A stretch of 64,000 nt of DNA, from positions 1 to 64,000 of the IMG/VR virus record IMGVR_UViG_3300045256_000753; one strand, given 5' to 3'. Origin of the DNA: a virus. Shown piece by piece: positions 16,327-23,250 of this stretch (position 1 is its first letter; every line of letters starts with the position of its first letter). The position numbers and the translations under genes are program-made. The notes under the pieces were generated by a model. It was given only the letters and a program-made list of their open reading frames with translations, did no database searches and was not told where the DNA came from.

Positions 16327-16647
16327 ATGGCGACGAGTAGCTGGTCCGAGGCAGGTCACCGGGTTTGCGCGGTTTTTTGTGGAACCGTGATCACCTTCAC
16401 GTGCGAGGCGCGGCTTCTCATCATTGAAAATGGCAGCACGCACTGGCAAACATGGCCGCTCTCGCAGTTGACGATCGGCGGCCCTTTCACGAATTCAGAG
16501 CGTCTGATTCGTACCTGGCTGGGTTTTTACCAGGACCCGCAGCTTCAGGATGCCGGCGCCGGCCTTCTCCAATTGATCCTGGGCAGCATCCCGGAAGCGC
16601 GCCCGCCGCAGCCTCCCCCGCCACCATCGAGCAAAAACCCGAACTAG
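16327..16647 (+). CDS. Small hypothetical protein
   Basis: 106 residues from the ATG at 16327; the open frame extends further upstream but would overlap the divergent gene. The body (CAVFCGTVITFTCEARLLII, then THWQTWPLSQLTIGGPFTN) looks like a compact beta domain, followed by a short helix and a Pro-rich tail (PPQPPPPPSS). The ribosome binding site is weak. First gene of the plus-strand island. Its stop TAG shares the palindrome CTAG with the stop of the small minus-strand ORF at 16644-16739. Family not recognised. Confidence 0.55.
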   Translation: MATSSWSEAGHRVCAVFCGTVITFTCEARLLIIENGSTHWQTWPLSQLTIGGPFTNSERLIRTWLGFYQDPQLQDAGAGLLQLILGSIPEARPPQPPPPPSSKNPN

Positions 16648-16739
16648 GGGCCCCACTTCGACGGAAACGTCTTCGAAGCGATGATCGTGACCACGGTGAG
16701 GAGGCCCACCAATAGGATCGTGGGTAGCGTGCTCAACAT
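16644..16739 (-). CDS. Possible 31-residue membrane peptide
   Basis: Starts MLSTLPTILLVGLLTVVTII and ends with a Lys- and Pro-containing hydrophilic tail (ASKTFPSKWGP). This is one clean transmembrane segment with a positively charged end. AAGGG lies about 8 bases before the ATG. It is antisense to nothing but the last bases of the plus-strand gene, and the two stops interlock in CTAG. Small single-pass peptides are common in phage morons and lysis units. Existence rests on the ribosome binding site and hydrophobicity only. Confidence 0.4.
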   Translation of the reverse strand: MLSTLPTILLVGLLTVVTIIASKTFPSKWGP

Positions 16740-16880
16740 GGCCCAGACCCTTTCGCTTGCCGGTGACAGTCCCTAGTACACCCGGCAAACTGTAAGAAAA
16801 CCAAGCATGTAGGACATGTAGGTACAACTCATCTGTAGAAAAACGATTTGATCCGTGTCACCCTCGCCTGTATGGGGGAC
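16740..16880. promoter_or_regulatory. AT-richer intergenic region before the lipoprotein, with inverted and tandem repeats
   Basis: 141 bases, noticeably richer in A/T than the flanks, fitting a promoter region for the lipoprotein (plus) and the small peptide (minus). It contains an inverted repeat TTGCCGG (16757-16763) / CCGGCAA (16782-16788) and a tandem 9-mer CATGTAGGA/CATGTAGGT (16806-16823) that could be a protein-binding site. No strong -35/-10 pair was found. Confidence 0.4.
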
Positions 16881-18146
16881 ATGAAGACGCAAGTTTTTGC
16901 AATTTTCGCGTTCGTTTCGGTCGCCCTGACTGGCCTCACCGGCTGCGTGACCGACGTTCTTCCCTACCAGACGGCGCCGGATAGCGGCGACCCGACCAAG
17001 GATTCGGGCAATGCCCCGGATGTTGGGGAGGGTGGTATGGGAGCCGATTCCGCTGACGGTGGAATGGGGTCCGACACCGGCATGGGTCAGGACGGCTCGA
17101 TGGGCCAGGACGGGTCATCGACCGATGGCTCGATGGGCCAAGACAGTGGGACGGACTCCGGCATGGGTTGCGACGGTGGCAACCTGATGTGCGGTAACGT
17201 CTGCGTCGATTCGCTGACCGACAACAACAACTGCGGCGGTTGCGGGATCGCGTGCGGCGGTGGAGACACGTGCAACGCTGGCTACTGCACGCAAACGCTG
17301 GTCTTCGAGGCAACGAATCAGCTCGCGCTCTCGCTCAGCGGCAACAACGTCTACTTCTCGAACTCGGCGAACAAAGTCGAGAAGTGCGGAAAGAATGGAT
17401 GCGGCAATCAGCCGACCGTCCTCTCCACGAACCAGAACAACCCGACAAGCCTCGCGACGGATTCGACCGACGCCTACTGGACGAACTACCAAGGCGGATC
17501 GCTTTCGACTGTTCCTCTTGGGGGTGGCTCGACGACGAACCTGGCTACGAACCAGATGCAGCCGTACAGCGTCGCGGTCGATGCGAACGGCGTCTACCTG
17601 TACTGGGCAGAATCGATCTTCAACGGCACCGTCAAGAGGTGCTTGGCGGCCAACTGCGCGAACACGACGACGGCTCTGGCGACGGGCACTCAGGCGAGCG
17701 CCATCTCCGTCGATTCGACCAATGTTTACTGGTATGACTTCGCGGCGAAGCGGATTCTGAAATGCGCCGTTGGGGGTTGCAGCGGCAATCCAACCATCCT
17801 CGTCAACAATCAGAGTTCGACGAACTACACGTTCACGGACGGCTCGAATCTCTACTGGGCTTCGCTCACGTCGGTCTACAAGTGCGCGACTAACGGATGC
17901 GGCGGAAATCCGACCGTCTTGGCTTCGAATCAGAACGCCAACGCGATTGCTGTCGTCTCGGACGGCACGAACGCCTACTGGACCGACAAGGGTGGCACGG
18001 TGCAAAAGTGCGCCCTCAACAACTGCGCGAACACGATCACTCTGCTCGCGGTGAATCAGAACCAGCCGTACGCCATCGCGGTCGATTCGCAGCACGTCTT
18101 CTGGACGAACTACGCGGGCGGCCAGATCATGCGGGCCCCCAAATGA
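16881..18146 (+). CDS. Myxobacterial-type lipoprotein with beta-propeller repeats
   Basis: 421 residues from the ATG at 16881, chosen because GGGGG precedes it and the protein then opens with a lipoprotein signal (MKTQVFAIFAFVSVALTGLTGC; lipobox LTGC, lipidated Cys22). Next come a Gly/Met/Asp/Ser linker with repeated MGQDGS units, a Cys-rich module (CGNVCVDSLTDNNNCGGCG), and about six propeller-like repeats of 42-45 residues built on Y-W-T-N/D, K-C-x3-G/N-C, P-T-x-L-A-x-N-Q and I-A-V-D. This layout is characteristic of secreted lipoproteins of Myxococcota and is not a phage structural fold. It was probably acquired from a host. It is on the opposite strand to the tail genes and could alter the infected cell's surface. 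Confidence 0.9.
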   Translation: MKTQVFAIFAFVSVALTGLTGCVTDVLPYQTAPDSGDPTKDSGNAPDVGEGGMGADSADGGMGSDTGMGQDGSMGQDGSSTDGSMGQDSGTDSGMGCDGGNLMCGNVCVDSLTDNNNCGGCGIACGGGDTCNAGYCTQTLVFEATNQLALSLSGNNVYFSNSANKVEKCGKNGCGNQPTVLSTNQNNPTSLATDSTDAYWTNYQGGSLSTVPLGGGSTTNLATNQMQPYSVAVDANGVYLYWAESIFNGTVKRCLAANCANTTTALATGTQASAISVDSTNVYWYDFAAKRILKCAVGGCSGNPTILVNNQSSTNYTFTDGSNLYWASLTSVYKCATNGCGGNPTVLASNQNANAIAVVSDGTNAYWTDKGGTVQKCALNNCANTITLLAVNQNQPYAIAVDSQHVFWTNYAGGQIMRAPK

Positions 18147-18307
18147 ACCCGGCCCTCAAACGTGGACGCGTTGTCTACGATTCCTGGTGGCCCTGGCGAG
18201 TTGGCAGCATTACCAAGCGAAACAAGTCGTCTGTGTACGTGCAGTGGTCGGACGGCAAGACGTGGCGATACGACCGAGCCCACACCCAATTCCTGAGGAC
18301 CCGATGA
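18143..18307 (+). CDS. Small SH3/Tudor-like beta-barrel protein
   Basis: 54 residues. The ATG at 18143 overlaps the lipoprotein stop as ATGA, so translation is coupled. The sequence GRVVYDSWWPWRVGSITKR, then VYVQWSDGKTWRYD resembles the five-strand SH3/KOW-like folds found in small phage proteins that bind nucleic acid or partner proteins. The fold call is from pattern alone. Confidence 0.6.
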   Translation: MNPALKRGRVVYDSWWPWRVGSITKRNKSSVYVQWSDGKTWRYDRAHTQFLRTR

Positions 18308-18483
18308 TCGACAGACCTTACCGACCGACTCTTTTTGAAATCATCCTCGGGCGTCACGCCTACAGCATGGAGCCCGAGGAGGAGACGGCATGGTGTAGAG
18401 CGTTTCTCGTTATGGGTTTCGTCGCCGGCATCCTCTTCTGCGGACTCGTCAGCGACTTCATGGGACGGTTGCTCCATGGGTAA
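18304..18483 (+). CDS. Small single-pass membrane protein
   Basis: 59 residues, ATG at 18304 overlapping the previous stop as ATGA. After a charged N-terminal half (MEPEEETAWCRAF) there is one transmembrane segment, FLVMGFVAGILFCGLVSDFMG. It lies in the lipoprotein island between two other small genes. Unknown function. A membrane-sited moron product is plausible. Confidence 0.6.
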   Translation: MIDRPYRPTLFEIILGRHAYSMEPEEETAWCRAFLVMGFVAGILFCGLVSDFMGRLLHG

Positions 18484-18766
18484 GCTAAAATGGCGCACCC
18501 GAAGAGGAAACGCGATCTCGGCGCCTCTGTCGTACGCTGGAGACTTCGTGATCTCTCACCGCCACGAATGGCATACGGCTTCATACCGTCCTCCGGGCAA
18601 GCACGTCCACCTCGGGGTATTCCTCACGAAGAAAGCCGCACGTGAATTTTGCGAGTCTCTGGATGTCACCACGATAGAGATCGTCGGCGAAGGATTCACC
18701 CAGTTCCTTCGTGACCACCAGCGTCTCCACGCGGAGCGGGTCGCGGCCGGAATCTCGCCGCGTTGA
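18476..18766 (+). CDS. Small hypothetical protein, weakly AP2-like
   Basis: 96 residues, ATG at 18476, overlapping the previous gene by 8 bases; the start lies in GGTTGCTCCATGG with a poor ribosome binding site, so coupling is likely. The segment SYRPPGKHVHLGVFLTKKAA followed by REFCESL recalls the core of AP2-type DNA-binding domains found in phage proteins (K-x-H-L-G-x-F-x-T-x2-E/K-A-A). The match is short and uncertain. Last gene of the plus-strand island, followed by two hairpins. Confidence 0.6.
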   Translation: MGKLKWRTRRGNAISAPLSYAGDFVISHRHEWHTASYRPPGKHVHLGVFLTKKAAREFCESLDVTTIEIVGEGFTQFLRDHQRLHAERVAAGISPR

Positions 18767-18770
18767 CCGT

Positions 18771-18800
18771 TATACGTAGAGACGAACGAACCTACGTATA
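18771..18800. terminator. Hairpin after the plus-strand island
   Basis: Perfect 9-bp inverted repeat TATACGTAG / CTACGTATA with a 12-base loop, 4 bases after the stop at 18766. The stem is A/T-rich and lacks a T-run. Sited between converging genes, it may act in both directions. Confidence 0.45.
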
Positions 18801-18802
18801 GT

Positions 18803-18836
18803 TTGCCGATCTGCGTCGATTTGCTCAGATCGGCAA
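18803..18836. terminator. Second hairpin between converging genes
   Basis: Perfect 11-bp inverted repeat TTGCCGATCTG / CAGATCGGCAA with a 12-base loop, 7 bases before the stop of the minus-strand gene at 18844. Flanked by TT on one side and AA on the other, it resembles a weak bidirectional terminator for both transcription units. Confidence 0.55.
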
Positions 18837-18843
18837 GGACCGT

Positions 18844-19470
18844 TCAGTAGATCACAGCCCACGAACCGAGCCAGAGGCGGTTCGCAGAGGCGTTCGTGAG
18901 CCGGATGATGAAGTTCGTTCCCTGGCCGAGCCCAGGGATGTTCGTGACACCCCCATCGAGCGCGCTGTTGAACGTCACGCCCCCATCACAAGAGACGGAG
19001 CATGTAATGTTCAAGGGAGAGGACGCGACCTCGGCATACGTGCGCTGGTAACGATCCGTTTTGGCATCGGAGGCCGTGTACTGGAAGGTCTCCCACGTCA
19101 CGATGACGGCTGGCGGGGCGCCCGGGGTCAGACCGATGACGTTCGATTGCAGAACCCCGCCCGGGAAGAGCGAGATCGAGCCGCGTTCACCGAGCGTGAT
19201 ACCCGAGGAGTTCGCCGCGTCGATGCCCGAGGCGTTCACGAGATCGTCGAACGTGATTCGTGTGAAGCCAGCGTAGAAGGCAAGCAGCCCCGTGTATTTC
19301 TGCGTGATGAGGTTCGAGAAGCTTGAGGGACGAACGACCTGGACGCCATCCGGCACGCGAACGACGAAGCAACCATTCGTGAGCGACTGGAAGTTCGTCG
19401 GGTCGCGAACATCGATGAGGGCGGAGTTCGCCAAGATCGCGTTGTGCAGGTCAACGAGGTAGTGAGCCAT
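18844..19470 (-). CDS. Tail-region structural protein (208 aa)
   Basis: ATG at 19470 with GGAGATG upstream, 12 bases after the beta-helix gene. A helical N-terminus (MAHYLVDLHNAILANSALI) is followed by beta-rich sequence ending RLTNASANRLWLGSWAVIY. No known domain was found. Downstream of the beta-helix spike and last gene before the convergent hairpins, so a small fibre tip, chaperone or capping protein is possible, by position only. Confidence 0.72.
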   Translation of the reverse strand: MAHYLVDLHNAILANSALIDVRDPTNFQSLTNGCFVVRVPDGVQVVRPSSFSNLITQKYTGLLAFYAGFTRITFDDLVNASGIDAANSSGITLGERGSISLFPGGVLQSNVIGLTPGAPPAVIVTWETFQYTASDAKTDRYQRTYAEVASSPLNITCSVSCDGGVTFNSALDGGVTNIPGLGQGTNFIIRLTNASANRLWLGSWAVIY

Positions 19471-19481
19471 TTACATCTCCA

Positions 19482-22400
19482 TCATGTCGCGAAGATCGCC
19501 GTGTTGAACAGCATCGTCCCACCGTTCGCGTAGAGACGAGTGTCGGCGCCAGCGCCAACCGTCTGCCAACCACGCAAGTTGTAGGTAAGGTTCGCGTTCG
19601 GCGAGACGAACGCGCCGGTTCCCGACACTTGCATTTGACCGAGCGTGCCGAGAAGATCCGTGTTGTTGTTCATGGCCACCGACACGATTCCGCCGACGCG
19701 GCTGATCGTGTGGCAGTCGATCTTGATTTGCACGTTGGCGGCTGCACCGTTGTTGCCGGCTGCCGTGTTGTTGAGCAACCAGACACATCCGAGCCAAGAC
19801 TCGCCACCGGCATTGTCCGTCTCGACAAGGATGCCTTCCTGCGTGCAAGACCGAATGACGTTCTGCTCGATGGTGATGCCGTCCTCATCGATGATGTGCC
19901 CGGACACCCAGATGCCGCGCCCCAAGCCTCCGGAACCGAGGGAGTAGAAACGGCAGCGGCGAATGTAGAGGCCGGAGATGTTGAGCGACGTTGATGCGAG
20001 GATTCCGCCACGCAAAGACGAACCGGCCAAGTCTTCGATCTCGACACCGATGATGTTGCCCGACACGGCGTTGAGAAACAGGGCGTAATAACCGCCGACT
20101 GCGCCACCGCCGTTGAGGAAGCCGTGGACGCGCCCGCCAGAGAAGACGACATGGCGGTTGTCGTTCGACTCCCAGTTGAGCATGCAGATGATGCTGTCCA
20201 CGGCCCACGCGCCGCCGCCCGCCGTCTGACCATCCATTTGGATGTTGCGGATACGTCCACCGGAGTGAAATCCGTTGCCGTACCCCGAGAAGAGGAGGCG
20301 GTGGATCGGTGTGGAGCCCGTTCCGCCGTCCGAAAACGACGAGAGCTGGAGGTCATCGACATCGATGTCTTGCGTGCGAATCGAGATGTCGCCTGCGGTG
20401 GAGAGCTGCTTGAAGCCCGTGCCCTTGATCTTCTTTGCGGTCACCTTGTCGGCAAGGATGTTGACCGTTCCGTAGAAGAAGACGGACGGGGGTGCGCCGC
20501 CACCCGTGTACCAGAACGCGGTGTCGTCCGGGATCAAACAACCGGGCTGTGCGGCAGTCGGCACCATGGTGAACACGACATCATTCAACTCGAAGTGCTT
20601 GGCGCCCTGAGCGACGTTGAACGGCGTGAGCTGGTTCGGCGGAATCGGGTCACCGAGCTGGCAGATGATGCGCGAGTTTCGGATGACGAAGTGTTGGACT
20701 TGGAGGTACGGCCCCACGCCCGCCCCGTTCACCCCGTTGCCCGAAGGCGTGAGGTGGAGGATGACGTTGACGAAGCCGGAGGGCACGTTCGGATTCGGCG
20801 TCGAGATGATGCAGTTCTCGAAGACGACATCCTGAATCGTTGCGCCGTTGCCCGTTCGAGCGTCCTGGGCGTTCGGGTCGAGATCCACGATGCCCGTGTT
20901 CTGCGCGAGCACGCCGTTCGTGAAACCACCGGGGGTTGCCGTGGTGGTCTGGTTGAGAACGAACTTGCTGCGGCTGACGTGGATGCCTTCGATGGTTCCG
21001 ATTGCGCCAGCCAGAGCGCGGATTCGAATCGCAGGGACCGTGAAGCCCATCGAGAACGAGCACTCGTCCACGAAGACGCGCTTGCAGTCGGTCGTTCCAC
21101 CGCCCTCGATCGTGATTGCCGCGTCGTTTGCCGTGCCATCGAAGAGGCATCGGGTGAAGACGCTCGGGGCGTCGTCTCCGGAAAGCGACGACAGGATCAC
21201 GTTGTCGAACGAGCAGTCTTGGGCGATCACTCGGCCGCTGTCCGATGCGCGAACCGAGTAGACGCCGGCGGCGCCGTTCGAGATGACGTGAATGCCCTTG
21301 AGATACAGCGTGTTGCCGCTGTGGACGTACATCGAGTCGATGGCCGCAGCCGGAGCGGAGAGAGTCGAGCCCGAGCCACCCTGCCCGGAGCCGTAGCCCT
21401 CGATCGTGAGGAAGCCGGGCCCGAACGCGCCGAGGTTGATCGTCGCGTTCATCGAGTGGAAGCCGCGCTTGAGGAAGATCGTGGCCGAGTTGATGTTCAG
21501 GCCTGCCGATTGGATGCAGGCCATCGCTGCGTTGATGGCGTTCGTTCCGTTGAAGTCGCCGAACGAGTTCGTTCCGTCGCCGATCGAGCAGTAGAACCGA
21601 CCGTTGAGGTTTTTGAGAAGCTGCTCGGCCACCGGGACAACCGATCCGCCCGTGGACATCGTTCCGGTACCGCCCGTGCACCCCGTGAAGGTCGTGCTCG
21701 TCGTGCCCGTGTAGGTCACGAACTGCGGGCCCGCCGACGTGTTGACGATGAGCGATCCCGTGGCTGGGAACTTGGCCGTGCTCGCGACGTTGATGGTACC
21801 AGTCGGGAGAGAGACGCCGTTCGAGCCGGCTGCGATCGTTGTCGTGAACTGACCCCAGCCCTTGTCGAAGATGCGAACGATCTTCGCGCCATCCGCTGTC
21901 GTCGTGGACGAGAAGCGCATGAACTTGCCGCCGTTGTTGCCGGCGTTCGCAACCGTCTGCGCGTCGTAGAAGGCGAGGATGTCATCGGAGCCGATCGACG
22001 AGCCGTTCTGCGTCGTCGGGCTGAAGGTACCCGTGCTCCATCCGATGCCATCGAAGTAGAGCTTCGAGCCTGCGGATGCCACGATGTCCGTGCCGCGCGT
22101 CGCGTAGAGCAAACGTGCGGAGCCCTTGGTCAGGGTCGAATCGACGGCCCAGAAAACCGCGTAGAGATTGAGACGGCCCGTGACGCCGTTGACGCCACCG
22201 ACAACCTTGATGTTGCCGCCGATCTTCGGGGCACACGAGAAGCGAATGACGCCGGCCTTGTAGTCGATCGTCAGGCGTTGATCGCCGGGGGCGATGGCCG
22301 GATCGATGACCGGGTTGAGCGACGTGATCGGCTGCGTGAGATCCGGTCCGGTTCCGAGACCGTTGTCCGGATAGAGGACGACGCGGTACCCGAGCTTGTC

Positions 22401-23195
22401 GAGCGAGGTCCGGGGCGCCGGGGCATCGAATACCGAGTCGGCACGATCCACGGTCGAATCGAGGCCGTAGGCGGACGGAACGAGGCTCTTGACGCGATCG
22501 GCGTTGATCTGATCGACGGTCGGGGCGACGTTGCTGTGGAGCGTCGAGCCCGGAATGACCGCGAGGAATGTTTGCTCCTGGCCAGTCGGACCGGAGCCCG
22601 GGACCGCGAAGAGCTGCACCGCCAGGGGACGGACGATGACGTACGGGTAGAGATCCGCCGCAACGTTGAATTGGTTTGTCGGTGCGGAGACCCTGTGGAT
22701 GTTGGTGCACGTGAGGGTCGTCGCGCCAACGACCGAGATCGTGCCGACGAGGTTGGCGTTCGCGCTGCTCGTCGGGCCGTTCCGAACGAGGAGGAGGTCA
22801 CCTGCTTGGACGCCAGCAACGATGAAGCTTGCCGTCGAGTCGGTGAACTGGTTGACGGCAGTGCCGGCACCCTGAGTTCCGCTCACGATGTGCGTCGGGC
22901 CGTACCACTTGGCCGTATCGGCCGTGAGGTCCGAGGTCTGCGTCAACGTGCCGATGTACTTGCCCGGCTGGGTCGGAGGCGTCTGGCTGTAGACGTCATC
23001 GAGGAGGACGTTTGGTCCAGTGAGATAGGGCTCGGCATTGATGTCGCCCTTTCCGACGACACCTTCCGGAGGCAAAGCGGAATCGCCAACCGTGAGAGCC
23101 TTGCTGCCCGCAAAGAAGTCCGCTTTGCGGAGCTGTTCCAGCTCCAGACGGGTGAGGTTCGAGTACGAACCAGTCGGCGTGAAAGACGCTGCCAT
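19482..23195 (-). CDS. Tail spike/fibre with right-handed beta-helix (1237 aa)
   Basis: The N-terminal 150 residues contain one GV-x2-GD module (about residues 113-170). Around residues 450-500 is a beta-module ending FVTYTGTTSTTFTGCTGGTG. From about residue 520 the chain becomes a parallel beta-helix of the pectate-lyase type: FLKRGFHSMNATINLGAFG, LTIEGYGSGQGGSGSTL, then many short turns of the form I-x-G-x-x-I-x2-C-x-F/I and repeated R-N-S-R-I, E-N-C-I-I, R-R-C-R-F. Such folds in phage spikes bind or cut surface polysaccharide. No catalytic triad can be assigned by eye. The leader shares AGGGATTAAGATCAC with the 1447-residue gene. Confidence 0.85.
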   Translation of the reverse strand: MAASFTPTGSYSNLTRLELEQLRKADFFAGSKALTVGDSALPPEGVVGKGDINAEPYLTGPNVLLDDVYSQTPPTQPGKYIGTLTQTSDLTADTAKWYGPTHIVSGTQGAGTAVNQFTDSTASFIVAGVQAGDLLLVRNGPTSSANANLVGTISVVGATTLTCTNIHRVSAPTNQFNVAADLYPYVIVRPLAVQLFAVPGSGPTGQEQTFLAVIPGSTLHSNVAPTVDQINADRVKSLVPSAYGLDSTVDRADSVFDAPAPRTSLDKLGYRVVLYPDNGLGTGPDLTQPITSLNPVIDPAIAPGDQRLTIDYKAGVIRFSCAPKIGGNIKVVGGVNGVTGRLNLYAVFWAVDSTLTKGSARLLYATRGTDIVASAGSKLYFDGIGWSTGTFSPTTQNGSSIGSDDILAFYDAQTVANAGNNGGKFMRFSSTTTADGAKIVRIFDKGWGQFTTTIAAGSNGVSLPTGTINVASTAKFPATGSLIVNTSAGPQFVTYTGTTSTTFTGCTGGTGTMSTGGSVVPVAEQLLKNLNGRFYCSIGDGTNSFGDFNGTNAINAAMACIQSAGLNINSATIFLKRGFHSMNATINLGAFGPGFLTIEGYGSGQGGSGSTLSAPAAAIDSMYVHSGNTLYLKGIHVISNGAAGVYSVRASDSGRVIAQDCSFDNVILSSLSGDDAPSVFTRCLFDGTANDAAITIEGGGTTDCKRVFVDECSFSMGFTVPAIRIRALAGAIGTIEGIHVSRSKFVLNQTTTATPGGFTNGVLAQNTGIVDLDPNAQDARTGNGATIQDVVFENCIISTPNPNVPSGFVNVILHLTPSGNGVNGAGVGPYLQVQHFVIRNSRIICQLGDPIPPNQLTPFNVAQGAKHFELNDVVFTMVPTAAQPGCLIPDDTAFWYTGGGAPPSVFFYGTVNILADKVTAKKIKGTGFKQLSTAGDISIRTQDIDVDDLQLSSFSDGGTGSTPIHRLLFSGYGNGFHSGGRIRNIQMDGQTAGGGAWAVDSIICMLNWESNDNRHVVFSGGRVHGFLNGGGAVGGYYALFLNAVSGNIIGVEIEDLAGSSLRGGILASTSLNISGLYIRRCRFYSLGSGGLGRGIWVSGHIIDEDGITIEQNVIRSCTQEGILVETDNAGGESWLGCVWLLNNTAAGNNGAAANVQIKIDCHTISRVGGIVSVAMNNNTDLLGTLGQMQVSGTGAFVSPNANLTYNLRGWQTVGAGADTRLYANGGTMLFNTAIFAT

Positions 23196-23250
23196 GTGAT
23201 CTTAATCCCTGTCTGACTGCCTCGATAAAAGCCCTACGGTTGCGACCCCA
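23196..23250 (-). promoter_or_regulatory. Leader of the beta-helix gene
   Basis: 55 bases between the stop at 23251 and the ATG at 23195. On the minus strand it holds CTTTTATC about 30 bases before the ATG, and AGGGATTAAGATCAC directly before the ATG. The latter nearly repeats the sequence before the ATG at 16258. Confidence 0.3.

Noticed and set aside
16495-16827. 110-codon minus-strand frame in the island
   Set aside because: No ribosome binding site and His/Arg-rich, shadow-like composition. The shorter 16644-16739 frame in the same place has a better start and a membrane segment.
16740-16880. Sigma70-type promoter for the lipoprotein
   Set aside because: The region is A/T-richer, but no -35/-10 pair with 16-18 base spacing stood out.
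20124-23216. 1030-codon plus-strand frame
   Set aside because: Shadow of the beta-helix spike gene; same Arg/Asp/Val-rich antisense composition.
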